A stretch of DNA of 7,518 nucleotides from Nitrospirales bacterium (GCA_029261305.1 JAJDBO010000375.1:1-7518), one strand, 5' to 3'. Shown: positions 1-7,280, counted from the first letter of the stretch. Numbers and translations: made by a program. Notes: generated by a model from the letters alone, not told the origin.

Positions 1-797
1 CTAGGAAAGTATTACCTGGCTGCCAGTCCATCATCAGCGTCGGAATCAATTATTGGACTGACAAGGATCCCGATGAGGGGTCAGGAAATGGGAGGATTGC
101 TCGCTACGCCTGGGGAAAAGATTATCACCGTCTCTTCAAAACACGCTTAAAAAAGCTTGAGCGGTCAATTTCAGAATTAGCACCAGACGCCACGACACGC
201 AGTTACGCGGACACAGGCCCGGTCATGGAAAAAGTTTGGGCACAACGGGCGGGCCTTGGATGGATTGGAAAACACTCGAATCTTGTTTCGACAGACTTTG
301 GATCGTGGCTCCTTTTAGGGGAAGTGTTAACGACCCTGGAGTTAGAACCGGACGAACCCGGCACTGATCTCTGCGGAACCTGCACTTTGTGTATTCAAGC
401 TTGCCCGACAAACGCAATCACTGAACCCTATGTCGTTGATGCCACAAAATGCATTTCGTATCTCACCATCGAGTATCGTGGAGACTTAGACACCATTCCC
501 CAAGAACTTCGCTCGAAAATGGGAAATCGCATCTTTGGTTGCGATGACTGTCTTGACGTCTGCCCATACAACGTGAATGCCTCTCCCACTAGAGAAACAG
601 CCTTCTTTTCCAGCCCACTCACACAAAGCCCCAACCTCAGCCTCCTGTCACAAATGAACGAAGACACATTTGCACAAACCTTTGAGGGCACTCCGATCCG
701 TCGCCCCAAACATGCCGGGTTTCAACGCAATGTCCAGGTGGCCATGACCAACGACAGACCCGTTTCAAAAACCTCTAACGCAACTCAACAATCGTAA
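1..797 (+). CDS. queG: Epoxyqueuosine reductase QueG, 5'-truncated by window edge
   Basis: QueG catalyses the last step of queuosine synthesis, reducing epoxyqueuosine to queuosine at the wobble position of tRNAs with GUN anticodons. It uses cobalamin and two [4Fe-4S] clusters and acts in the cytoplasm. The frame is open from base 3, giving 264 visible residues. The first visible part (SIISVGINYW, then ARYAWGKDYH) is the family's cobalamin-binding region. YADTGPV contains the conserved Asp (visible residue 70), the proposed proton donor, followed by RAGLGWIGK. Ferredoxin-type cysteines are complete: C124, C127, C130, C134-Pro, then C150 and C180, C183, C187-Pro. The C-terminal GTPIRRPKHAGFQRN block is the usual end of the short form, without the HEAT-repeat extension seen in some homologues. 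Roughly 70-100 N-terminal residues lie outside the window. The 3' end overlaps convergent mutS2 by 23 bp. An internal ATG at 225 is not the start, because homology runs well upstream of it. Confidence 0.95.
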   Translation, partial: RKVLPGCQSIISVGINYWTDKDPDEGSGNGRIARYAWGKDYHRLFKTRLKKLERSISELAPDATTRSYADTGPVMEKVWAQRAGLGWIGKHSNLVSTDFGSWLLLGEVLTTLELEPDEPGTDLCGTCTLCIQACPTNAITEPYVVDATKCISYLTIEYRGDLDTIPQELRSKMGNRIFGCDDCLDVCPYNVNASPTRETAFFSSPLTQSPNLSLLSQMNEDTFAQTFEGTPIRRPKHAGFQRNVQVAMTNDRPVSKTSNATQQS

Positions 798-3198
798 CCC
801 CATCACCGCCCTCTCCCGCAACTCCTGGTCGATAGGATTCGATATACGGGCTCTTGGCTAAATATTGCCTCGTCGCCATTTTAAGTTTGCCGGTGCCATG
901 CCCATGGATAACATGAAGTGACTTCGCCACGGTAAGTGCCGCCTCATCGAGTCGCGCAGCCAACTGGTCCAACGCCTCCTCAACCGTTTGCCCTCGAAGG
1001 TCAATCGTCAATAAACCAGAAAGGGTTGGTGAAGTGTGATTCTGTTCGTTAAACCCTTTCGGTGATTTTCTTTTTGAAGAAGCTGAAGTTGCAGAAGCAT
1101 CCGACAAAGGGTCGCCTAAGCCAGGTTTCCTTCCAATGAGCAACTCCACTGCCACCGAGAGTTCAGACTCCCCGACCCGGAGGCGGACTCGTTTCTTCCC
1201 TTGAGGAGCTTCAAGCAATGTTCCGGTTGTGCCCAGGTTGGAAATTTCAACAATGGCCCCAGCCTGTAAGGAATCGAGAGGAACAGTCTGACTATCATCC
1301 TGAGTATGGCGATGAAGCTCTTCCTCAATGGCATGCACGCGCTCCTTCGCTTCCTTGGCCTTCACCAACGTTTTATCCTGTTTAAGCGCATCGACGGTTT
1401 GCCGGATTTCGGTTCGGGCTCGAGCAAGCTCTTCTTTGAATTTCTTTTTGACTTTTTTTAATTCCTCTCGCTCGGTCGTGCGAAGCCGATCCACCCGTTC
1501 TTGTGCTTCAGTCGCGGCTTCTTCTGTTTGACGGCGAAGGGTCTCAGCAGTGTCTAACTCCACACGTAGCCGATGATGCATATTTTGCAAATCAGAAAAA
1601 ATATGATCGAGCTGACGGTCTTGTTGATGCACTAGTTCCGCAGCATGCTTCAAGATACTGGGGTTCATGCCCAACCGACCGGCAATATCCAAGGCCGAAG
1701 AACCACCTGGGACCCCCTGAATGAGTCGATAGGTTGGCGTCAAAGTCGTCACGTCAAACTCAAGGCTGGCGTTGAGAAATCCTGGTGTAGAAAGCGCTAA
1801 GGTTTTTAAGGAATTGTAATGAGTCGTCACCACGACTTTAAATCCACGCTCTGAAAAATGCATGAGAAGCGCCTCAGCCAAGGCTGCCCCCTCGGCAGGA
1901 TCGGTGGAACTTATCACCTCATCCAGCAACACCAAAATAGGACCAGAGGCCGGAGACTGCGACAACTCATCCATATTCAACAGCTCAATGAGTTTGGTGA
2001 GATGGGCAGAGAAGCTGGAAAGGTCATTTGTTAAATCCTGGGTATCCCCGATATCCGCATACGTGTCGATAAAGAACCCCATCTCGGATCCCTCTGCGCA
2101 AGGGAGGTGCAACCCTGCTCGAACCATTAGGCTATACAGGCCAAGTAATTTTAGGTTGACAGTTTTCCCTCCGGTATTGGGACCGGAAATCACCAACACA
2201 TGGTGGTCTTTCTCCAGCACAAGATCATTTGGAACAACCTCATGTCGAGAGAGAATGAGTAATGGATGCCGCGCCCTTAATAATCGAATATGACCATCTT
2301 CAGACAGCGCCACAGGATTGCCCAGAATACGCTGGCTCAAACGCGCTTTCGCTCCAATGCTGTCAAAAACTGTGAGGACCTCAAGGTAATGCTGAATGGC
2401 CTGTGTATGCTCAACCAACATGGAAGTCAGTTCAGTAAGAATCCGGTGAATCTCTCGATCGACCTCAAGATCAGCCACCTTGATACGATTATTCAGGTCA
2501 ATCAATTCCCGTGGTTCGAGGAAAACCGTTAATCCACTCGACGACACATCGTGAACTATTCCAGGAACCTGATGCTGCATATCAACCTTGATCGGCAACA
2601 CATAGCGATTTTCCCGTTGATCAAAATACGGTTCTTGCAACGCATCACGATACGTCGATGAAGTCATCATCGACTCTAACCGTTGACGCATTCGGAACTT
2701 TAAACCCTGAGACTCCTTAATCGCGTCATATAGGGCCGAAGAGGCATGATCCAAAACCTCACCTTCCTGGCTAATACATTGATCAATTTCTGATTGAAGA
2801 AAAGAAAGATTCTCAAGGTGTTCGATATGGGCGAATAGGTGAGGGGCAATTTCTTTCTGCGTAGTGAGACAACGTTGCACACGAACGATCAAGCCAATCA
2901 CATCGGCGATGCGTCGCAATTCTTTGGCCTCGAGGGCTGCCCCCTTTTCCGCACGAATGAGTCCACTCCGACTATCGTGAAACGGCAATGCCGGAAACGG
3001 AAGAGGACCTTCGGAGAGCGCAATCATTTCAGTGGTCTCATGCAGACGACTCTTTGCCGCCGCCCAGCTTTCAGCCAAAGGGAGCGATCTACAGAAATCC
3101 GCTCCTAAGGAAGAATGCGCTTGTCCTGCCAACAGCTCAAGAAGCCTCGGCCATTCTAAAGCCTGCATTGTCTGGTGAAATAAATTTTCGCGTGACAT
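775..3198 (-). CDS. mutS2: MutS2 ATPase with C-terminal Smr domain
   Basis: MutS2 is a dimeric ABC-type ATPase. In different bacteria it suppresses homologous recombination or senses collided ribosomes and splits them (RqcU/MutS2 in Bacillus). With the ATG at 3198 it has 807 residues, close to the usual ~780-800. Seen in order: a helical core/clamp region (about 1-310); Walker A GPNTGGKT (339-346); SSFSAHL (394-400); Walker B LVLLDE (422-427) running into VISSTDPAEGAALA; the switch His in TTHY (458-461); a long charged coiled coil (about 516-631); a small KOW-like beta region (about 643-687); a low-complexity Ser/Lys linker; and an Smr domain (about 731-807) with IDLRG and HGHGTGKL. The frame stays open upstream to a TTG at 3285, but those 29 residues do not look like MutS2. 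The ATG at 3168 (MQALEWPRLLELL, 797 aa) is an alternative start. Neither ATG has a strong ribosome binding site. Confidence 0.96.
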   Translation of the reverse strand: MSRENLFHQTMQALEWPRLLELLAGQAHSSLGADFCRSLPLAESWAAAKSRLHETTEMIALSEGPLPFPALPFHDSRSGLIRAEKGAALEAKELRRIADVIGLIVRVQRCLTTQKEIAPHLFAHIEHLENLSFLQSEIDQCISQEGEVLDHASSALYDAIKESQGLKFRMRQRLESMMTSSTYRDALQEPYFDQRENRYVLPIKVDMQHQVPGIVHDVSSSGLTVFLEPRELIDLNNRIKVADLEVDREIHRILTELTSMLVEHTQAIQHYLEVLTVFDSIGAKARLSQRILGNPVALSEDGHIRLLRARHPLLILSRHEVVPNDLVLEKDHHVLVISGPNTGGKTVNLKLLGLYSLMVRAGLHLPCAEGSEMGFFIDTYADIGDTQDLTNDLSSFSAHLTKLIELLNMDELSQSPASGPILVLLDEVISSTDPAEGAALAEALLMHFSERGFKVVVTTHYNSLKTLALSTPGFLNASLEFDVTTLTPTYRLIQGVPGGSSALDIAGRLGMNPSILKHAAELVHQQDRQLDHIFSDLQNMHHRLRVELDTAETLRRQTEEAATEAQERVDRLRTTEREELKKVKKKFKEELARARTEIRQTVDALKQDKTLVKAKEAKERVHAIEEELHRHTQDDSQTVPLDSLQAGAIVEISNLGTTGTLLEAPQGKKRVRLRVGESELSVAVELLIGRKPGLGDPLSDASATSASSKRKSPKGFNEQNHTSPTLSGLLTIDLRGQTVEEALDQLAARLDEAALTVAKSLHVIHGHGTGKLKMATRQYLAKSPYIESYRPGVAGEGGDGVTIVELR

Positions 3199-3352
3199 AC
3201 AAAAAACAAAGTTGAGGAATGAGGGGTTTCGAGTATTTTTCAGACCATCGTTGCATGAGAAGGCCAGACCAGGACAACTCTTCAAAGAATAGCGAAGTCT
3301 GATTCGAAACGAAAGGGAAGGGAAATTTTTGATAAAATGAAAGGCAGGGACG

Positions 3353-3832
3353 TTAAAAGAAATTCGAGGCGGCTTGCTCCAAGGCCACTTTCAAATCCGT
3401 GACCGCACGATCTAGGCCGCCTTTGATATCCTCCCAGGCAGCTTCGCTCGATCGCGTGGCAGTTTCGATTTTTGGAAGAAGTTCGTTTTTTTGAGACTGC
3501 AATTGTTCTAAGCGTACCAGAAGCTCATTTCGGGCCTTTTCCCGAAGGACCTCCCCTTGGGATTTTAACTCTTCAATTTTATAATCAAAATCTTTGAGCT
3601 GGGATTGCAGATGTCGATAGAATTCTTCCTTTTTCTTTTCACTAACCTCGCTGGACTCATTCACGACCATTTGCGTATTTTGAGCAATGGCCGGCCCCAA
3701 GCTGGCTTGACCAGCGAAAACAACTGGCTGGCCGAAGAAAAACAGCAAGACCAGGAACAATGCCATTAGCAATGATCTGACTCCATTTACTCGCGAACTT
3801 TTCTGGTTTAATTCATTGTTGTTCATTAACAT
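3353..3832 (-). CDS. Small exported coiled-coil protein of unknown function
   Basis: This 159-residue protein has an N-terminal export signal: a positively charged start (to R19), a hydrophobic stretch at about 20-33 (LLMALFLVLLFFF), and a plausible signal peptidase I site after VFA (residue 40). The mature part is almost wholly charged helix with heptad-like spacing (about 62-122). It ends in AAWEDIKGGLDRAVTDLKVALEQAASNFF, an amphipathic helix of a type I recognise from small bacterial coiled-coil proteins of unknown function. There are no cysteines and no catalytic motif. The likely location is the periplasm or the periplasmic face of a membrane, by inference. The start at 3832 is chosen because GGAA lies 7 nt upstream; the ATG at 3826 is also possible. 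It lies 154 bp upstream of mutS2 on the same strand, so co-transcription is possible, and it is divergent from the gene at 3954. I do not assign a function. Confidence 0.82.
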   Translation of the reverse strand: MLMNNNELNQKSSRVNGVRSLLMALFLVLLFFFGQPVVFAGQASLGPAIAQNTQMVVNESSEVSEKKKEEFYRHLQSQLKDFDYKIEELKSQGEVLREKARNELLVRLEQLQSQKNELLPKIETATRSSEAAWEDIKGGLDRAVTDLKVALEQAASNFF

Positions 3833-3905
3833 GATCTGATTCCATTCTTATCGCATCCCGGAAGAATCACCCTGCAACTCTTCCCCAATTAATCTTCTCT
3901 GAAAC

Positions 3906-3935
3906 TTGTCCAGCACATCATGGTTTCCTTAGAAT
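3906..3935 (+). promoter_or_regulatory. Candidate sigma70-type promoter for the gene at 3954
   Basis: A -35-like TTGTCC (3906-3911, four of six consensus bases) and a -10-like TAGAAT (3930-3935, five of six) are separated by 18 bp. The predicted start near 3942 would give a leader of only about 12 nt that still just contains the ribosome binding site. This is by inspection; no transcript evidence exists. Confidence 0.42.
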
Positions 3936-3942
3936 GCCCAAA

Positions 3943-3946
3943 AGGA
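3943..3946 (+). promoter_or_regulatory. Ribosome binding site deciding the start of the 3954 gene
   Basis: AGGA, inside an A-rich AAAAGGAAA run, lies 7 nt before the ATG at 3954 but only 4 nt before the in-frame GTG at 3951. The spacing favours ATG 3954 over GTG 3951 as the start. Confidence 0.6.
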
Positions 3947-3953
3947 AATTGTG

Positions 3954-5180
3954 ATGACCCAAGACGAAGCCCGAGCCTACCTTAATTACCTCTTAACCCT
4001 TAGTCTCCGCCGCGAAGATGCCTTTGGACCACTGTCCCTGACCTTTATTCGCGAACAGGATCTGAACCAGCTTGGTATTCTCCCTGAGGAACAATTTAGT
4101 TTGCTCTTAGCGACCATTCAGGCTTTTGCTGCTGAACCCAAACGGTACACCCAAAAACTTGAGTTATTGCAAAAAGCCCATCAACTGCTTCCCAACACCA
4201 GATATTACGATCCCGAACTGCTCCAACAACTCGATCATGATATAAAGAAAACCGGTGCCGAATTAGGCATTTATAACGAGGCCATGAAAGGTCCTCGGCA
4301 CCAACCTCTTGAAAAACAACGCCTGATCGTCGAAACCGATATTCCAGAATATTTTTTGGATCTCGCGCAAAAACGAGCGGCGGCCTACTACCAGGCTAAA
4401 TATCGTTTGAGCAAAGAAGCCAAAACTGCTCAGCATTTCGGAGGCACCCCCAAAAAATTTGAACCGGACAACGAGACTGTGCATAAAGAATTCCCTGGTG
4501 CCTGTGCTCCATTTATGACCGCTCGGACTAACACGTTTCATCTCATGCTTCCCTTTGATCTGAAAATTAGCCGAAGCCCCGAAGACCCCCTTGATGCCGG
4601 CGTCCGAATCTTTTATGCGAAAATGGGCTACTCCTTTCCTCTTCGGTATGAAATGGGAAAGCTTTGCAGCTACCATGACGGCCAGGTCAATGACATTGCC
4701 CTAGATGACCCTAATCTCCTCTTCGTCTCCATGTCAGCAGTCAAGGACCCGGACTTCCAGCATCAAACCGAACCAGCCTCATCAGAAATACCACCGGAAT
4801 ATGTCTATCCGGTTGCGGTATTAGAACATACCGGCAGCTTGGGGCCATTCATTCAGGTGAGTTGTAATTTTAAAATCTGGTTTGACGCTTCAATGGTGTC
4901 GATATTGATCCAAGGTGCTCCAGATTTACACGAGTACGGCTTTCAAGGAGGATCAGGCCTTATGACTCGATCCTATGCCTCAGATAAGGTCCAGACCTAT
5001 GCTGAAGCCCAATCCGAAGCCTGGCAGGAGGGACTGAGCTTTAATTTTGTGAATCTCCACTTGTCATTAAGCCCTGGGACCGATACAGCAATGATTCCCC
5101 ATAGCACCCCAATTTTTTCCGTCTACCCTGTCCTCAACCGGCAATGCTTCAAATTTGAAGACCGGCGAAATATCGGCTAA
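3954..5180 (+). CDS. Conserved-looking cytoplasmic protein of unknown function, 408 aa
   Basis: I do not recognise the family. The protein has no signal peptide and no membrane segment. Residues 1 to about 110 are predominantly helical, with many Leu, Gln and Glu. A linker and second helical stretch (about 115-160) follow, then a mixed, probably beta-rich C-terminal domain (about 180-400). Notable blocks are ARTNTFHLMLPFDLKISRSP (190-209), YPVAVLEHTGSLGPFIQVSC with FKIWFDASMVSILIQGAPD just after it (about 285-324), and IPHSTPIFSVYPVLNR (381-396). The last two loosely recall proteins in which a W-I-x-TP segment is followed by a late GTPI-x-Q-x-IPF segment, as in some DUF-type beta domains; this is weak. 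The four cysteines are scattered and form no metal motif. Codon style matches the neighbours, so recent transfer is not suggested. The gene stands alone: divergent from the coiled-coil gene and 364 bp ahead of the CNNM gene. No neighbour hints at its job. Confidence 0.88.
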   Translation: MTQDEARAYLNYLLTLSLRREDAFGPLSLTFIREQDLNQLGILPEEQFSLLLATIQAFAAEPKRYTQKLELLQKAHQLLPNTRYYDPELLQQLDHDIKKTGAELGIYNEAMKGPRHQPLEKQRLIVETDIPEYFLDLAQKRAAAYYQAKYRLSKEAKTAQHFGGTPKKFEPDNETVHKEFPGACAPFMTARTNTFHLMLPFDLKISRSPEDPLDAGVRIFYAKMGYSFPLRYEMGKLCSYHDGQVNDIALDDPNLLFVSMSAVKDPDFQHQTEPASSEIPPEYVYPVAVLEHTGSLGPFIQVSCNFKIWFDASMVSILIQGAPDLHEYGFQGGSGLMTRSYASDKVQTYAEAQSEAWQEGLSFNFVNLHLSLSPGTDTAMIPHSTPIFSVYPVLNRQCFKFEDRRNIG

Positions 5181-5544
5181 GTCAGACATTTTCTTCAGAA
5201 TTTACCATTCACGACCCTCCATAAGGTTCGTTTTACCCTCAAATGTACAGTAATATGGCCATGGTCCTTTTTATTCAAGAGGGAGACGGTCCTTCATTAT
5301 CAGGTAACTTTTGCCAATATTTTTTAAGTTGCATGGACAGAAGTGCTATGCTAGGCTCTTGGAATCGATGGATGACGACGGTCCTAGACGAAGTTTTCGT
5401 CACCAACTTAATGACGTTCAACCACCTTCCTCGCTATTCTTCCACTTTTTTTCCACAACATGGCTGCAAGTAATCAAAGGGCTTGGTTTTTCTACACATT
5501 TCGGCCCACCTGCCTCTAATCGACCCTGCCTCTAAATTGAATAT
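5181..5544 (+). other. Gene-free leader region upstream of the CNNM gene
   Basis: This 364-bp stretch holds no convincing gene; the short open frames in it (for example 5243-5473 and 5311-5535) have no recognisable protein features. It contains an extended -10-like TGCTATGCT (5344-5352) behind a T/A-rich tract. Two small inverted repeats follow: CTAGG at 5351-5355 with CCTAG at 5383-5387, and GACGAA-GTT-TTCGTC at 5387-5401. A pyrimidine-rich segment (about 5420-5455) comes next, then a second promoter-like pair close to the CNNM start. No strong rho-independent terminator is visible after the gene ending at 5180. Confidence 0.5.
5491..5520 (+). promoter_or_regulatory. Weak candidate promoter for the CNNM gene
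   Basis: TCTACA (5491-5496, four of six to TTGACA) and TCTAAT (5515-5520, five of six to TATAAT) are 18 bp apart. This predicts a start near 5527 and a leader of about 18 nt before ATG 5545. No Shine-Dalgarno sequence is visible in that short leader. The match is only suggestive. Confidence 0.27.
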
Positions 5545-6828
5545 ATGGAATTCATTGCCATTTTGATTTGTTTAATTCTATCTGGGCTATTCTCAGGGGC
5601 CGAGATTGCATTTTTCTCCATCACCGAATCCCGACTCCAAACCATGGTTGATGAAAAAAAGCGCGCAGCCAAAATGGCGCTCTTCCTCCGCCAGAACCCC
5701 CAAAGACTCCTATCCACCATTCTCATTGGGAATAATGTCGTCAACCTGACCGCCGCGTCATTAGTGTCGATCATGGCTTTCCAGTATTTCGGATCGCAGG
5801 GAGTGGCAGTCGCCACCGGCCTCCTCACGATTATTGTGCTGCTCTTTGGAGAAATAATTCCCAAAACACTGTGCGCAAAACATGCGGACACCGCGGTCCA
5901 ATTTTTCTCACACCCGATTTATTGGGTGAGCCAACTCTTGTCTCCCATTTTGTATCTCCTGGAACCGCTCATTTTAAAAATCACTGGTGGACGAGGACTG
6001 ACAGTCCCATTTGTGACCGAGGAAGAACTGATGATCATGCTCGAGGCTGGCGGCAAGGCTGGGGTCCTGGAGACAGAAGAAGTCAAGATGATCAAGAATG
6101 TATTTGAATTTACGGATCTTACGGCTGAAGATGTGATGACGCCTCGGAATTATGTGTTTGGATTAGAGGCAGATCTCACCCTCGGCGACGCCAAAGAAGA
6201 GTTATTCAAAGCCACATATTCTCGCATTCCCATTTATGATGACGATCTGGACAATGTCGTAGGCATTCTGTATCGCCATCAGGCGTTAAAAGAACTTGCG
6301 CAAGGCAACCAAGCCTCCTTACTCAAAGATCTTTCACGTCCTCCGCTTTTTGTGCCAGAGGCCAAACCTGCAGATGACCTCCTGAAACAATTCCAACAGG
6401 AAAAACGGCATATCGCCATCGTGGTGAATGAATTTGGTGGAGTCGTGGGACTCGTGACAACGGAAGATCTCCTCGAAGAAGTCGTGGGTGAAATCATTGA
6501 TGAGACAGATATCACCGAAGAACTCATCAAGCGAATTGGAAAAAATCAGATTTTGGTGAGTGGCAGAACAGAAGTTCGAAAAATTAATGAATTTCTGAAA
6601 GTGGAACTTGACGAGGAAGAACAAAATACCATCAGTGGTCTCATTCAACAGGAACTTGGACGCATTCCTTCCGTCGGGGAAGAACTGAGTGTCCACGGGT
6701 GCTTGCTCATCGTCCGAGACGCTAACGAAAGATCCATCAAAAGTGTGCAAATCCAAAAAGAGGAAGAACAAACACCTGAGGCTCTCGAAGAGGATACTGA
6801 ATCCTCCCCTGCCCTGCCGTTAGAGTAA
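5545..6828 (+). CDS. CNNM/CorC-family membrane protein (DUF21, CBS pair, CorC_HlyC)
   Basis: This is a 427-residue inner-membrane protein of the CNNM/CorC group, often annotated as hemolysin-like. Characterised relatives move Mg2+ (CorC, MpfA/YhdP) or polyamines (PaeA), so cation transport or efflux is the likely role; the substrate cannot be read here. The DUF21 domain (about 1-150) has hydrophobic segments near 3-26, 56-80, 86-106 and 123-147. It carries the family motifs GLFSGAE (14-20), IGNN (61-64) and GEIIPKTL (102-109), which line the ion site in solved CNNM structures. An acidic helical segment (158-190) leads to DVMTPR (196-201) and the CBS pair (about 200-315), with [23 protein letters not shown] at 295-317. 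A CorC_HlyC domain (about 330-403) and an acidic tail follow. The start is fixed by a stop codon at 5533-5535, nine bases upstream. No clear ribosome binding site is seen. The gene converges on the RAYT remnant. Confidence 0.95.
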   Translation: MEFIAILICLILSGLFSGAEIAFFSITESRLQTMVDEKKRAAKMALFLRQNPQRLLSTILIGNNVVNLTAASLVSIMAFQYFGSQGVAVATGLLTIIVLLFGEIIPKTLCAKHADTAVQFFSHPIYWVSQLLSPILYLLEPLILKITGGRGLTVPFVTEEELMIMLEAGGKAGVLETEEVKMIKNVFEFTDLTAEDVMTPRNYVFGLEADLTLGDAKEELFKATYSRIPIYDDDLDNVVGILYRHQALKELAQGNQASLLKDLSRPPLFVPEAKPADDLLKQFQQEKRHIAIVVNEFGGVVGLVTTEDLLEEVVGEIIDETDITEELIKRIGKNQILVSGRTEVRKINEFLKVELDEEEQNTISGLIQQELGRIPSVGEELSVHGCLLIVRDANERSIKSVQIQKEEEQTPEALEEDTESSPALPLE

Positions 6829-6873
6829 ATCCAAAGCTCGAATATCGAAACCCGAAACCAATACGAATGGCCA

Positions 6874-6892
6874 AAAGATAGCGTCCATCTTT
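6874..6892 (+). repeat. REP-like palindrome, copy 1 (+ orientation)
   Basis: AAAGAT (6874-6879) and ATCTTT (6887-6892) form a perfect 6-bp stem around a 7-nt loop AGCGTCC. The core TAGCGTCC (6879-6886) is shared exactly with copy 2 on the opposite strand. It lies 46 bp after the CNNM stop codon. No T-run follows, so it is a poor rho-independent terminator, though it could still protect the 3' end of the transcript. Confidence 0.65.
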
Positions 6893-6960
6893 CTAACATC
6901 TAACTCAGCCGCCGCGTTTAGCAACAGGGTGGAGTTTTTTGTGAGAAGTTGAAGTTTTTA

Positions 6961-6981
6961 TAAAGGGGACGCTACCCTTTA
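6961..6981 (-). repeat. REP-like palindrome, copy 2 (- orientation), containing the RAYT stop codon
   Basis: TAAAGGG (6961-6967) and CCCTTTA (6975-6981) form a perfect 7-bp stem around GACGCTA. Read on the minus strand, its inner 19 bases are AAAGGGTAGCGTCCCCTTT. Copy 3 read on the plus strand matches 16 of these 19 positions. The TAG that ends the transposase remnant is the TAG of this repeat's core. Confidence 0.75.
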
Positions 6982-7181
6982 ATATCGGTCCTCGGTCGCC
7001 CTTGCGGTCGATTTTGGAGCACACGACCCGCCTTCATCTCTAGCTTTTTCAGAAAACTAACACTGCCACACGGTAAACATTTTTCAATATTACGTCGTAC
7101 CACCGACAGGTATTCCGGTCCATCCCCTTCCGCTAACCAGGCTGGCAAAATCCTCTATGGCGTTCGAGCGAAGCAGGGCAT
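6972..7181 (-). pseudogene. REP-associated tyrosine transposase (RAYT, IS200-like Y1) remnant, internally deleted
   Basis: From an ATG at 7181 the minus strand reads MPCFARTP, then a TAG stop (7157-7155), then an open frame to the TAG at 6974-6972. The second part contains EYLSVVRRNIEKC, then LPCGSVSFLKKLEMKAGRVL and QNRPQGRPRTDIKG. This matches the C-terminal tail of RAYT proteins, where an R-R-x-I/T-x-x-G-R-P-x-G-S-x-x-F-hydrophobic-LE-x-x-x-GR-x-L block ends in GRPRK. The MPxxAR start is also typical of the family. Intact members are about 150-250 residues; here only 69 codons remain. The HUH histidine pair and catalytic tyrosine region are absent, so the protein cannot be active. The usual G-R-P-x-G has become C-L-P-C-G, a further sign of decay. 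Flanking repeats 2 and 3 lie at the stop and 27 bp before the start. The C-terminal assignment is stronger than the N-terminal one. Confidence 0.7.
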
Positions 7182-7208
7182 TCCCAGGCCCTATCACAGC
7201 TGAGGAAT

Positions 7209-7228
7209 AAATGTTCGCGTCCCCTTTT
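7209..7228 (+). repeat. REP-like repeat, copy 3 (+ orientation), degenerate
   Basis: AAATGTTCGCGTCCCCTTTT shares the block GCGTCCCCTTT exactly with copy 2 read on the opposite strand. The left arm (AAATGTTC against AAAGGGTA) has drifted, so the hairpin is weak. With copy 2 it brackets the transposase remnant as an inverted pair. Confidence 0.62.
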
Positions 7229-7280
7229 GGAAAATTTACCGCCCATTTTCTGAGTGATTGGGTGATGACAAGCTTGGTAA

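Noticed and set aside
3199..3285. 29-residue N-terminal extension of MutS2 from TTG 3285
   Set aside because: The extension has no MutS2-like sequence and no ribosome binding site. The ATG at 3198 gives a family-typical length.
4263..4676. 137-codon minus-strand frame inside the 408-residue gene
   Set aside because: It is antisense to a gene with a good start signal and consistent coding character, and its translation shows no domain features.
5243..5473. 76-codon plus-strand frame in the intergenic region as a small gene
   Set aside because: It has no ribosome binding site, random-looking composition and many Met codons, and it overlaps the promoter-like and hairpin sequences.
6874..6892. 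Rho-independent terminator for the CNNM gene
   Set aside because: The stem is A/T-rich, only 6 bp and not followed by a T-run. Its core is shared with other repeats, so it is better explained as a REP-like element.
6893..6925. Integron attC-like half site (TCTAAC and ATCTAAC, with GCGTTTAG nearby)
   Set aside because: The complementary core pair at the expected distance and the long imperfect palindrome of an attC site are missing, and there is no integrase or cassette.
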